Source of the DNA: Spirochaetota bacterium
GTDB lineage: Bacteria > Spirochaetota > UBA4802 > UBA5550
Length of the DNA: 64,000 bases
Assembly (NCBI GenBank): GCA_017999915.1
Contig: JAGNKX010000001.1
Span: 372,001 to 436,000, forward strand
Direction: 5' to 3'
Below, piece by piece: positions 1 to 8,263 of the stretch. Position 1 is the first letter of the stretch, and each line of letters opens with the position of its first letter. The position numbers were made by a program, and so were the translations under genes. Under the pieces are notes generated by a model. That model searched no databases. It saw only the letters and a list, made by a program, of their open reading frames with translations, and was not told the DNA's origin.

Positions 1-527
1 GAATAGACGGGATAAAGGGGCCTGGTATCGGCGAAATATTTTTCCCTGAATTCCCTGTTGCGTCCCCCGTTGGCCAGTATCGTCACCTCCGCTTCGATGA
101 CACGGTCGCCGTCCCGGGCGCCGACGATCCTGCCATGGCCGTCGAGAAGGAGGTCCCGGAGAGTAAACCCGGGAACGAACCTGGCCCCGTGGGTCCTGGC
201 CCTGTCGAGCAGGGCAGCGTCGAATATTCTCCTGTTGATGGTCATGGCCTTCAGATTGGTGGACATGATGATGTCCTGGCCCCCAGGCCCCACGAACCGC
301 ACCCGTTTCATGGCCGCGCTGGGACTGAGGCCGGTGAGAATATGATCCAGATTCATCTTTTTTAGGAAGCGGTGCGATGACGGCGATATGCCCCCGGCGC
401 AGGGCTTCCCGCGGGGGAAGTCGGAACGGTCGACGAGGATAAAATCGAGGAAGCCTGAACTGGCCAGGCGGTATGCCGCCATGGTCCCCGCCGGACCGGC
501 CCCGATGATCAACACCTTTGTCTTCAT
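1..527 (-). CDS. Geranylgeranyl reductase family FAD-dependent oxidoreductase (3' end cut by window edge)
   Basis: Reading leftward from ATG at 527 the frame stays open to base 1, giving 175 residues of a protein that continues outside the window. It opens with a hydrophobic beta strand and G-A-G-P-A-G, the dinucleotide-binding fold that holds FAD. About 20 residues later comes the acidic residue at the end of strand 2 and then F-P-R-G-K-P-C-A-G-G, the characteristic family signature. Relatives are flavoproteins that reduce isoprenoid double bonds, in lipids or quinones, or act as electron-transfer dehydrogenases; the substrate here cannot be told. It is transcribed away from the rest of the window, with about 380 bases before the next gene. 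Family assignment is firm; the specific reaction is not. Confidence 0.85.
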   Translation of the reverse strand, partial: MKTKVLIIGAGPAGTMAAYRLASSGFLDFILVDRSDFPRGKPCAGGISPSSHRFLKKMNLDHILTGLSPSAAMKRVRFVGPGGQDIIMSTNLKAMTINRRIFDAALLDRARTHGARFVPGFTLRDLLLDGHGRIVGARDGDRVIEAEVTILANGGRNREFREKYFADTRPLYPVY

Positions 528-908
528 ACCCCTGTTCCACCCACAGCTGATTTTTTTATAGAAAGAAATAATGTAGCATTGTTTCATTGCCATTTTATGT
601 CAAGAATTAGTAAGACTACAGGTTATTATATTGGATAGCAGCATATTTTTAGGGGGCATGGAGCCATCCCGGCGAGAAGGCGACATGGATGTCGCCGATT
701 CCGCCGAGTCAACATGGACGTTATACGAGGCGGACGAGCGGGATGGCCCATACCCCCCAATTTACGACTGCTGTCATTATATGGTGTACTGGGATACGTT
801 TTCGCTAACAGGGGACAGTAATCAGCCAACATTAAAAAATCATTGACGTAATTCATTGTCTCACCCTAGCATAGGTACATCAATCAGCACGACACTCAGG
901 GGTGAGCT
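528..908. other. Intergenic stretch without a convincing gene
   Basis: This 381-base gap separates the flavoprotein gene from the coiled-coil gene. A 71-codon open frame at 631-846 has no recognisable domain or Shine-Dalgarno sequence and is probably chance. Around 800-820 the string A-A-C-A-G-G-G-G-A-C-A-G resembles one arm of the palindromic repeat at 53651-53710, so a decayed copy may lie here. A candidate promoter for the next gene is listed separately. Confidence 0.4.
843..872 (+). promoter_or_regulatory. Candidate sigma70-type promoter of the coiled-coil gene
   Basis: TTGACG at 843-848 and TAGCAT at 867-872 are separated by 18 bases and lie 37 bases before the ATG at 909. The match to the consensus is moderate. 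Confidence 0.35.
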
Positions 909-1481
909 ATGAAGGTTATCCATGTAATAAAAAGGATCGAAGAAATCGACAACGATGTGAGGGAGCTTAAAAAACTCGAGAAATCGGTGAAACGGAACAA
1001 GTCCTTCACCACTCCCATCTTCATGTCCATAGAGAAGCAGATCAACATCCTGCTGGGCGAACGGATCAAAATGCTGGACCTGAAGATCGAGAACCCTCCT
1101 GAATCGATGCGGAAAGAGATCGAGGGCGACGAGACAATAGAGAAGCCGGCGCCCCTGGCCAAGGCCACGCCGGAGCCGGAAAAAAAGAAAAAAGAGCCGA
1201 AGCCGAAAAAAGTTGAGCCCATCGAAACCATTGACGATGATGACGACATCCCGATGCTGACCCAGGACCAGATCGACGCGAAGATCAGCACCCTGGAGTC
1301 CGACAAGGACAAACCGAAGGCCTCCTCAAAAAAGGAAGCGGAGCGAAAGGTCGTCGACGACAGCAGCGTTAAAATTCTGGATATCGCCCTCGAAAAGGGG
1401 ACTCTCGGAAGCGATCTTGACGATAAAAAGGAAAAGGAAAAAAAGGTGAAATTCTTCCGCGACAATTTCCCGGTGGAATAG
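909..1481 (+). CDS. Hypothetical highly charged coiled-coil protein
   Basis: This encodes 190 residues preceded by GGGGTGAG about 4 bases before the ATG, a usable ribosome-binding site. The first 60 residues are helical with heptad-like spacing (I-K-R-I-E-E-I-D-N-D-V-R-E-L-K-K-L). The middle is a low-complexity, proline- and lysine-rich linker followed by an acidic patch (D-D-D-D-D). The C-terminus is again lysine- and glutamate-rich. No signal peptide, membrane segment or enzyme motif is visible, so it is probably a soluble scaffold or adaptor. Its stop codon is one base from the convergent stop of the adenylate cyclase gene, leaving no room for a separate terminator. I do not recognise a family. 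Confidence 0.7.
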   Translation: MKVIHVIKRIEEIDNDVRELKKLEKSVKRNKSFTTPIFMSIEKQINILLGERIKMLDLKIENPPESMRKEIEGDETIEKPAPLAKATPEPEKKKKEPKPKKVEPIETIDDDDDIPMLTQDQIDAKISTLESDKDKPKASSKKEAERKVVDDSSVKILDIALEKGTLGSDLDDKKEKEKKVKFFRDNFPVE

Positions 1482-1482
1482 C

Positions 1483-4215
1483 CTACTTCACCGCCTTACC
1501 GATCATCAATTCAATCTTATATTTTTCCATTAAATACGGCGTCGAGCCGAGGGACAGTTCTTTTTCCTGCATATCCGCGAACACCATGTCGTGCACCGCG
1601 GCGATGCAGGAAGGGTGCGTCCTCATGATCCGCTCCACCAGGCCGGGGAGCTGGTTCAGCGGGACCAGGGCCTCGCTTGCCTCTCCCTGGGCCGCTACGG
1701 CATAGCGGGCTTCGCCGGAGCCGCTCCTGGCCACCCGCACCGCCAGGGGCTTCCGTGTCTTGAACTTGACCAGGAAGAGCTCCTGGATCCAGCGGTTCTT
1801 GTTTTCAAAGGTGAGCTTGCCGGAACGGTCTATGGCGATCTGGTGGAGCTGTATTCCCTGGTTGACCAGGGGAAGGCCCTCGTGGCCGCTGATCCTGCCC
1901 AGGATATTCTGGCAGAAATCGTAGAGATAGATGATCATTTCATCCCTGGTCCGCTTGGGCCTGATGAAGGTGAAGAGATTGTCCCGCTCGTTTATGACAT
2001 AGATAAGGACGTGCTCGCCGGATTCCTCGTACAGGACGGTAATGGAATTCTTCTTCCTCATGTTGTACATGGCGTCCAGGATCATCAGGCGGGGGTCGGC
2101 CGTATGGAATCCATACGCCACATTCTGCCGCGGGTTCAGGGAAAGACGCATCAGGGCCTTCACGATGTCGCCGTCGGAGCTGATGGTCACGGTATCCACG
2201 TCACGCGTGGCCGTGACGTACATGCCGCCGAGGCGCGCGCAAAACCGGTAGGCGATCCGCCTGTCCTTACCGGAGATGAATTCGAAGGCTTCCTTGAATA
2301 TCAGCCCGATATCCTTGTACGGCTTCTTGAAGGGCTCCGGTGAAACGATGACACAGTAATCGTCGAATTTCTGCCGCGATTGGATCCCCTCCTTCAATAC
2401 AGTACCGAGGATGGAAACCAGGTCATCGGCCCTGGCGTATTCGTCGATATACGATTCTCCCCAGCTGGTCTGGTAGATATGGTGAATGGTCGTGACGGTT
2501 TCCGCGTTCTCCATCCCGAAATTGAGGATGATCATGTTGGCCATTTTAAAGGGCGGCTTCATGTAATGCTCGTTCTTCAGCCTGGACAGGGTCCCGGAAA
2601 AGAGCGTGGAGATGCCGGTCAGGAGGTCCAGCACGGCATTCTGGTTCATACGCTTGTTGCCGGCCTGCATTTTCAGCCTGCTGAACGTGGGATCGTATAT
2701 CTGGTTGATGGCGGCCCACGCAATGAGCCGCACCAGGCTCTTTTCGCTCCGCAGCACCGCCGTTGCCGTCGTGTCGTCGCCGGCCTTGCTTTTTTTGATC
2801 AGGCTCCATCCTCCGCCCTCGTCGCCCCCTCCCGGCGACGGCTCCACGTTGAGCACCGATTCATAGGGCGTGTCCTTGAAGGTGATGTAATTGTCTATCT
2901 TGTTGCTCTCCTGGGCGAAATGGGATTTGATCTTCCCGCTCAGGAGCTTGAAATCGGAGGACGATATCTTGTCCTCGAGCTTCATCGCCGGGATCTGGAG
3001 GGCTATTTTCTGGTAGCTCAGGAGCATGAATTTCTTCACCAGGTTCCAGAAGACCATGGTCTGATTGTAGTCCCAGTTCTCGAAATTGTCCAGGAGCTGG
3101 ATATCCTTCGCGGTCCAATTCCACTCCTTGACATACTTGAACATGACCAGGACCTTGTAGGGCAGATTCTGCCGGTCCTTCACGCCGATATAGCGCGACA
3201 GCTGCGGGTTGATTTTAAGGTAGAGGTTCTGTCTTAGGATCTTCAGGAGCGCAGGCTCGTCCATGGACGAATCGTAATAGTCATAGACCTCCTCGAACAT
3301 CATGATGTACGAATCGATCACCTTGTTGTCCAGGTTCCCGCGGAGGATGTTCGACTTGATCTTCTGGCAAAGGAGGGGCGTATAATCGGACGCGAAGAGG
3401 TACTTTTCGAGAAGTCCCAGCTTGATGATGGACTTGAAGGGATTGCCCAGCGATTTTATGATCAAAAAGAGGGCCGGGCCGATAAAATCCTGTTTCGATA
3501 TTTCATACAAATTCCCCAGGTCGACATACTGCTTTTCCCGTACTTCCGGGGAAACCATGGCATAGAGACTCTCGTATTCACTGTCCCTGACCAGCCGGGG
3601 AAGGACCCACCAGAAGGGCGTCTTGCCGGCTATGATGATGGAGCTCCGGAAGAATTCGTCTTTCAGGACCGTGCCGATGATCGAGCCGAAGGCCTCTTCC
3701 TCGCTCTCGGCGAAAATATTGTTCTTTATGTCCGTGATATCATTAATGAAAATATGGACCTCGATATCGGCCTCTTCCATGGCCCAGTTCTGGACCGCCT
3801 CCACTTTTTTCGCAAAGGCCTCGAACCGTTCCGGCGGCAGGGACTGCCGGTCAACGCAGACCCAGTAATCATAATCCGAGTTCCTGGTATAGGCTATGGT
3901 CCCCACGCTTCCCATCACGGCCATCATCTGTATGAAGGGGCTTTTTTTCCTGATCTCGAATTCCTTCGCATAAAACCGGGCCTGTATGAATTTAAGCGCC
4001 TCCTCATCGGGCTCGAAACCCACGATGCCGCAGGGAGGATCGCCTTCCATATACCCCGGAAGCCGTTTATAATTGGCGCTGAGGAGGAGCGGTATGGCAT
4101 TGACGACTTTCCGGATGGCAGGGTTGGGGATGAGCTGCTGAAAACGCTTATACTTGACATCATTGAATTGCAGGAACAATTCGCGGTTTTTTTGTAGATC
4201 ATCCAGTATTGACAT
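1483..4215 (-). CDS. cyaA: Class I adenylate cyclase
   Basis: This encodes 910 residues, slightly longer than the enterobacterial enzyme (about 850). Residues about 85-125 carry the nucleotidyltransferase signature of the class I family: G102-S103, then S-D114-x-D116-x-W118-V, where the two aspartates should bind the metal ions that cyclise ATP to cAMP. The long remainder has no recognisable regulatory domain and no membrane segments, so the enzyme should be cytosolic. The ATG at 4215 has only a weak Shine-Dalgarno sequence. The gene diverges from lon, and a perfect 7-bp inverted repeat (4286-4306) sits about 70 bases upstream. Class I cyclases are best known from gammaproteobacteria, so presence in a putative spirochaete is of interest. 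No cAMP receptor protein is encoded in the window. Confidence 0.85.
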   Translation of the reverse strand: MSILDDLQKNRELFLQFNDVKYKRFQQLIPNPAIRKVVNAIPLLLSANYKRLPGYMEGDPPCGIVGFEPDEEALKFIQARFYAKEFEIRKKSPFIQMMAVMGSVGTIAYTRNSDYDYWVCVDRQSLPPERFEAFAKKVEAVQNWAMEEADIEVHIFINDITDIKNNIFAESEEEAFGSIIGTVLKDEFFRSSIIIAGKTPFWWVLPRLVRDSEYESLYAMVSPEVREKQYVDLGNLYEISKQDFIGPALFLIIKSLGNPFKSIIKLGLLEKYLFASDYTPLLCQKIKSNILRGNLDNKVIDSYIMMFEEVYDYYDSSMDEPALLKILRQNLYLKINPQLSRYIGVKDRQNLPYKVLVMFKYVKEWNWTAKDIQLLDNFENWDYNQTMVFWNLVKKFMLLSYQKIALQIPAMKLEDKISSSDFKLLSGKIKSHFAQESNKIDNYITFKDTPYESVLNVEPSPGGGDEGGGWSLIKKSKAGDDTTATAVLRSEKSLVRLIAWAAINQIYDPTFSRLKMQAGNKRMNQNAVLDLLTGISTLFSGTLSRLKNEHYMKPPFKMANMIILNFGMENAETVTTIHHIYQTSWGESYIDEYARADDLVSILGTVLKEGIQSRQKFDDYCVIVSPEPFKKPYKDIGLIFKEAFEFISGKDRRIAYRFCARLGGMYVTATRDVDTVTISSDGDIVKALMRLSLNPRQNVAYGFHTADPRLMILDAMYNMRKKNSITVLYEESGEHVLIYVINERDNLFTFIRPKRTRDEMIIYLYDFCQNILGRISGHEGLPLVNQGIQLHQIAIDRSGKLTFENKNRWIQELFLVKFKTRKPLAVRVARSGSGEARYAVAAQGEASEALVPLNQLPGLVERIMRTHPSCIAAVHDMVFADMQEKELSLGSTPYLMEKYKIELMIGKAVK

Positions 4216-4285
4216 CGTATCCGATTACAACCGTCCCTTTTTTGAATTGTATTCTTCCAACTTGAAATCCGTTTGCTTTCACGAC

Positions 4286-4306
4286 ACAGTATCCAATACA
4301 TACTGT
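4286..4306. promoter_or_regulatory. Operator-like palindrome between cyaA and lon
   Basis: ACAGTAT (4286-4292) and ATACTGT (4300-4306) form a perfect inverted repeat with a 7-base spacer, the geometry of a dimeric regulator site. It lies about 70 bases upstream of the cyaA start. No regulator can be named from sequence. Confidence 0.35.
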
Positions 4307-4388
4307 ATCATCCACCAGAAAACACATTTTTACTCATATTTCAAATATTAAAAAACCCCGGTTACAGAAAAAATAGCAACTTTAAAAA

Positions 4389-4417
4389 TTGACAAATATC
4401 GCTGTTTTCATTAGAGT
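4389..4417 (+). promoter_or_regulatory. Sigma70-type promoter of lon
   Basis: A perfect TTGACA at 4389-4394, a 17-base spacer and TAGAGT at 4412-4417 give a good housekeeping promoter. Transcription would begin near 4425, about 107 bases before the lon start codon. Confidence 0.6.
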
Positions 4418-4531
4418 TAATCAGGAGACATCCCGCTCCGGTGGCAGGCAAAATACGACAGAAATTGCCGCTGACCCTTGTTATCGCGCGGAGTGTCCAG
4501 GCGATTATCATATCTCAACAGCAGAGGCATC

Positions 4532-6976
4532 ATGGATTTTGACGACATAATACTGGACAAAAACGATATTTCAATAGATTCGGAGCTTCTTGAGAGCGAC
4601 CTGGTTTCCATCGACCAGGTCCTGCCATCTAAGCTCTATATCATCCCGATACGGTACCGGCCGATATTCCCGGGCATCATCACGCCCCTCATCATCTCGT
4701 ACGGCCGCTTCACTGAGGTGATCGACAAGGTCATCCATGACACCAGGACCATCGGGCTGGTGCTGATCAAGGACGACAACAAGGACGAAATAGCGGCCGG
4801 CGACCTCTACAGCTTCGGCACCGCGGCAAAGATTTTAAAGCGCATCAACCTGCCCGACGGGGGCCTGAACGTGCTCATCAACAGCATGAAGCGCTTCCGC
4901 GTGAGGCGGATCATATCGGACGATCCCTACATCCTCGCCGAGGTCGATTACATCGAGGATATCGCGCCGGATAAAAAAAGCATCGAGTTCAAGGCCATTA
5001 CCCGCGAGGTCCTGAGCAAGCTGAAGATACTTTCGGACAATAACCCCCTCTTTACCGAGGAGATGAAGCTCACCATGCTGAACGTGGACGAGCCGGGCAA
5101 GATAGCCGATTTCGTCACCTCCATCCTGAACATAGAAAAATCCGAATACCAGGACATCCTGGAAACGCTGAGCGTCAAGAAGAGGCTGCAGAAGGTCCTG
5201 GTGCTCCTGCACAAGGAGATCGAGGTGCTCTCCGTGCAGAGGCGTATCCAGGGAAGCATCAACGAGAAGATCGACAAGCAGCAGCGGGACTTCTTCCTCA
5301 GGGAGCAGCTGAAGGCCATCAAGAACGAGCTGGGCATAGAGGACGACGAGCGCTCACGCGAAACCAAAGAGCTCCGAAAAAAACTGGAAGAGCTCCACCT
5401 CGAAGGCGAAATAAAGGAAAAAATGGAGGAAGAAATCTCCAAGCTCACCCTGATGGACAGCGCCTCCTCGGAATACATAGTGACCCGCAACTACGTGGAT
5501 ATCGCCCTGTCCCTCCCCTGGAACAGCAAGACCGTGGATTCCATAAATCTGAAAAATGCTGAAAAGATACTCAACCGCGACCATTACGGCCTTGAGGACG
5601 TAAAGAAGAGGATCATCGAGTTCCTGGCCGTCAAAAAGCTGAAGCCCGACGGCAAGGGCTCCATCATCTGCCTGGTGGGCCCTCCGGGGGTTGGCAAGAC
5701 ATCCCTGGGCAAATCAATCGCACGGGCCCTCAACAGGAAGTTCTTCCGCATCTCCCTGGGGGGCATGCGCGACGAGGCCGAGATCAAGGGCCACCGCCGC
5801 ACCTACGTGGGGGCGATGCCGGGCAAGATCATCCAGGGCCTGAAAATATGCAAGGTCCGCAATCCCGTATTCATGCTGGACGAGATCGACAAGCTGGGCC
5901 AGAGCTTCCAGGGGGATCCCGCGTCGGCGCTCCTGGAAGTGCTGGACCCCGAGCAGAATGTCGAGTTCCGCGACTATTACGTGGACGCCCCCTTTAACCT
6001 GTCCGATGTCCTGTTCATCACCACCGCCAATACCATCGACACGATCCCGCAGGTCCTGGCGGACCGGATGGAAATCATACGCCTGTCGGGCTATATCGCC
6101 AACGAAAAATACGAGATCGCCCGGCGATACCTCCTCCCCAAGCAGATGGAGCAGCACGGCCTGAAACAGAACAGCATCAGGATCGACAAGAAAGGATTCA
6201 TGCACATCATCAACAACTATGCCCGGGAGGCCGGCGTCAGGAACCTGGAGCGCCAGATAGAAAGGATCTGCCGCAAGACGGCCACCTCCGTGGCGAACGG
6301 CAAAAAGCTTCAGCCCAAAGTCCTCAGCCTGAAGACCCTGCGGGAATACCTCGGCGCGGAGCTTTTTGCAGACGAATCCCTCATCAAGATCACCCGGGCA
6401 GGCCTGGCCGTCGGCCTGGCCTGGACCCCCTACGGGGGAGCCACACTGGTGGTCGAATCGATCGGCATAACAAACAAGAAAGGGGGCGGCCTGAAGATCA
6501 CAGGGCAGCTGGGGGATGTCATGAGCGAATCGGCCAACATCGCCTATACCTACGTCCAGCACCTTCTGAAAGACCGCGACGAGGCTGCCAAGGTCTTCAC
6601 CAACAACATCATCCATATCCATGTGCCGGCCGGGGCCACTCCCAAGGACGGTCCCTCCGCAGGCATAACCATGGCGACGTCGCTCTATTCCATGGCCACG
6701 GACAAGAAAATCAAACCGGGCCTGGCCATGACCGGCGAGCTTACTCTCACGGGAAGGGTCTTCCCGGTGGGGGGCATCAAGGAAAAAATCATAGCGGCGA
6801 AAAAGGCCCATCTCAAGGAAATCATTCTGCCGAGGGAAAACAGCAAGGACCTTGACGACATTCCCCCGTACATCAAGAAGGGCCTCAACTTTCACCTTGT
6901 AGAACAGGTCGAGGAAGTCATTACTATCGCGTTCACACAGAAGGGGAAAAAAAGAAAGACCCCGATAAAAAAATAA
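4532..6976 (+). CDS. lon: ATP-dependent protease La (Lon)
   Basis: Lon degrades misfolded and regulatory proteins in the cytosol. With the ATG at 4532, which follows AGAGG, the protein has 814 residues; an in-frame TTG at 4478 would add 18 unsupported residues. Domain order is an N-terminal substrate-binding LON domain (about 30-230), a coiled-coil linker (about 230-340), an AAA+ ATPase with Walker A G-P-P-G-V-G-K-T beginning at residue 383, and a C-terminal protease. The protease has catalytic Ser709 in K-D-G-P-S-A-G and Lys752 in G-G-I-K-E-K. All catalytic residues are present, so it should be active. It has its own promoter and is followed 14 bases later by the ComFB-like gene, so the two may be co-transcribed. 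Confidence 0.97.
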   Translation: MDFDDIILDKNDISIDSELLESDLVSIDQVLPSKLYIIPIRYRPIFPGIITPLIISYGRFTEVIDKVIHDTRTIGLVLIKDDNKDEIAAGDLYSFGTAAKILKRINLPDGGLNVLINSMKRFRVRRIISDDPYILAEVDYIEDIAPDKKSIEFKAITREVLSKLKILSDNNPLFTEEMKLTMLNVDEPGKIADFVTSILNIEKSEYQDILETLSVKKRLQKVLVLLHKEIEVLSVQRRIQGSINEKIDKQQRDFFLREQLKAIKNELGIEDDERSRETKELRKKLEELHLEGEIKEKMEEEISKLTLMDSASSEYIVTRNYVDIALSLPWNSKTVDSINLKNAEKILNRDHYGLEDVKKRIIEFLAVKKLKPDGKGSIICLVGPPGVGKTSLGKSIARALNRKFFRISLGGMRDEAEIKGHRRTYVGAMPGKIIQGLKICKVRNPVFMLDEIDKLGQSFQGDPASALLEVLDPEQNVEFRDYYVDAPFNLSDVLFITTANTIDTIPQVLADRMEIIRLSGYIANEKYEIARRYLLPKQMEQHGLKQNSIRIDKKGFMHIINNYAREAGVRNLERQIERICRKTATSVANGKKLQPKVLSLKTLREYLGAELFADESLIKITRAGLAVGLAWTPYGGATLVVESIGITNKKGGGLKITGQLGDVMSESANIAYTYVQHLLKDRDEAAKVFTNNIIHIHVPAGATPKDGPSAGITMATSLYSMATDKKIKPGLAMTGELTLTGRVFPVGGIKEKIIAAKKAHLKEIILPRENSKDLDDIPPYIKKGLNFHLVEQVEEVITIAFTQKGKKRKTPIKK

Positions 6977-6990
6977 TATGGAGAAACGTG

Positions 6991-7662
6991 ATGCCGGTAA
7001 CCAATTTAATGAAGGACATCGTAATAAGCACCCTTGACGAAGTGCTCAAGAAAGAAGCCAGGGATGTCTCCAGGGACAGCAAGGACGATATCATCGCCTA
7101 TGTTCTGAACCGCGTGCCCCCTAAATACGTTACCAGCCAGCGCGGATTCCTGTATGGCGTACTGGACACGCGGTACCAGGTGCAGAATCGCGTCGACGTC
7201 CTCTTTCTCATCTATGAGGCCATTTACAGGATACTGGACAGGAGAGACCATGCCGGCACGGCTAAGGGGGTGACCGTTCCCGAAACGGCGGTCTATCTTC
7301 CCCATATCGTCGGGCAGGTCCTGGAGGAATCGACCCTTACGGTCATCCCCGATGTGGAAGTCACCCTGCTGTACGGCGCCGCCGCGGCCGCCATGGTTGA
7401 CGCGGATTGGGAAAATCCGTACCGGACCACCCAGGCCACCAAGGGCCATTTCCATTTCTGGCCGAAATATTCAGAGGGCGCGATGAAGTCGACCTCATCC
7501 ATACCGTTCAAGCTGACCTTCAGGCATCCCCATTGCGCCGACCAGGCCCTTGACCTCACCCTCAATGTGAACAGTAAAAACGATTTCGGCATATCGCACT
7601 TCATCCCGACGGTTCTCATGAAGGCTAAAAACCAGGGAAAAGATTTCCCCTGGTCGCAATAG
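6991..7662 (+). CDS. ComFB-domain protein with C-terminal extension
   Basis: This encodes 223 residues from ATG 6991, preceded by GGAG at good spacing; a GTG directly before it adds one residue. Residues 1-95 resemble late competence protein ComFB: M-K-D-I-V-I-S-T-L-D-E-V-L-K-K, then I-A-Y-V-L-N-R-V-P-P-K-Y-V-T-S. ComFB domains in other bacteria have been reported to bind cyclic di-nucleotides, so a second-messenger receptor role is plausible but inferred. The C-terminal half (L-T-V-I-P-D-V-E-V-T-L-L-Y, later K-G-H-F-H-F-W-P) looks like a small beta-rich domain. No signal peptide is present. Position between lon and a nitroreductase gives no pathway clue. Confidence 0.7.
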   Translation: MPVTNLMKDIVISTLDEVLKKEARDVSRDSKDDIIAYVLNRVPPKYVTSQRGFLYGVLDTRYQVQNRVDVLFLIYEAIYRILDRRDHAGTAKGVTVPETAVYLPHIVGQVLEESTLTVIPDVEVTLLYGAAAAAMVDADWENPYRTTQATKGHFHFWPKYSEGAMKSTSSIPFKLTFRHPHCADQALDLTLNVNSKNDFGISHFIPTVLMKAKNQGKDFPWSQ

Positions 7663-7685
7663 GCCCATTTTTATCGGAGGATCCC

Positions 7686-8252
7686 ATGGAACTCACCGAG
7701 GCCATACAGCACAGGAGATCGGTACGGAAGTTCACCGATTATTACGTCACCGACGGCGAGATACGCGATATGATCGACGCGGCCCATTACGCCCCTTCCT
7801 GGGCCAACACGCAGGTCTGGGAATTCATCGTCGTTCGCGAGCGCGAGCTCATCAAGGAGGTTACCGAAACCTACTCCTCGACCAACCCGGCCCGCCCCTG
7901 TTCCTTCGAAGCATCGGCCCTCATCGTGGTATGCGCCAGGACGAAAATATCCGGGTGCAAGGAGGGAAAGGAGCGAACGAAATTCCATGAATGGTTCATG
8001 TTCGATCTGGGCATGGCGGTCCAGACCCTCTGCCTGAAGGCCCACGAGATCGGCCTGGGAACCGTTGTGGTAGGCTCCATGGACCATGACGCCTGCGCCA
8101 GGGCGCTCAAGGTCCCGGAAGGCTGCGAGGTGGTCGTTGTCATTCCCGTGGGCAGGCCGGCCGCTCCCCCGGGCAAAGGCCCCACTCGCAAGGAACTGAA
8201 AAGCTTCGTGTACCTGGACGCTTTCGGCGAGCAATACGGAAAAATCTATTAA
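7686..8252 (+). CDS. Nitroreductase family protein
   Basis: This encodes 188 residues of the FMN-dependent nitroreductase fold, cytosolic. The N-terminus Q-H-R-R-S-V-R-K-F is the conserved FMN phosphate-binding start of the family, and E-I-G-L-G-T-V-V-V-G-S is the typical second flavin-contact segment. Length matches small single-domain members. Members reduce nitro compounds, quinones or flavins with NAD(P)H, or have specialised roles; the substrate here is unknown. An excellent GGAGG lies 5 bases before the ATG. It follows the ComFB-like gene by 23 bases and precedes pepF by 11, so it is probably part of a rightward operon. Confidence 0.9.
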   Translation: MELTEAIQHRRSVRKFTDYYVTDGEIRDMIDAAHYAPSWANTQVWEFIVVRERELIKEVTETYSSTNPARPCSFEASALIVVCARTKISGCKEGKERTKFHEWFMFDLGMAVQTLCLKAHEIGLGTVVVGSMDHDACARALKVPEGCEVVVVIPVGRPAAPPGKGPTRKELKSFVYLDAFGEQYGKIY

Positions 8253-8263
8253 GGAAATTATCC

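Noticed and set aside
631-846. 71-codon rightward frame in the first intergenic gap
   Set aside because: It has no ribosome-binding site, no homology that I recognise, and runs through repeat-like sequence.
4286-4306. LexA (SOS) box
   Set aside because: The arms read ACAG-CTGT outward-to-inward, the reverse of the CTGT-N8-ACAG arrangement, and the spacing differs.
5714-6895. Leftward 393-codon open frame antisense to lon
   Set aside because: It lies wholly within the lon coding frame, has no recognisable domain or ribosome-binding site, and is explained by the high G+C codon pattern of lon.
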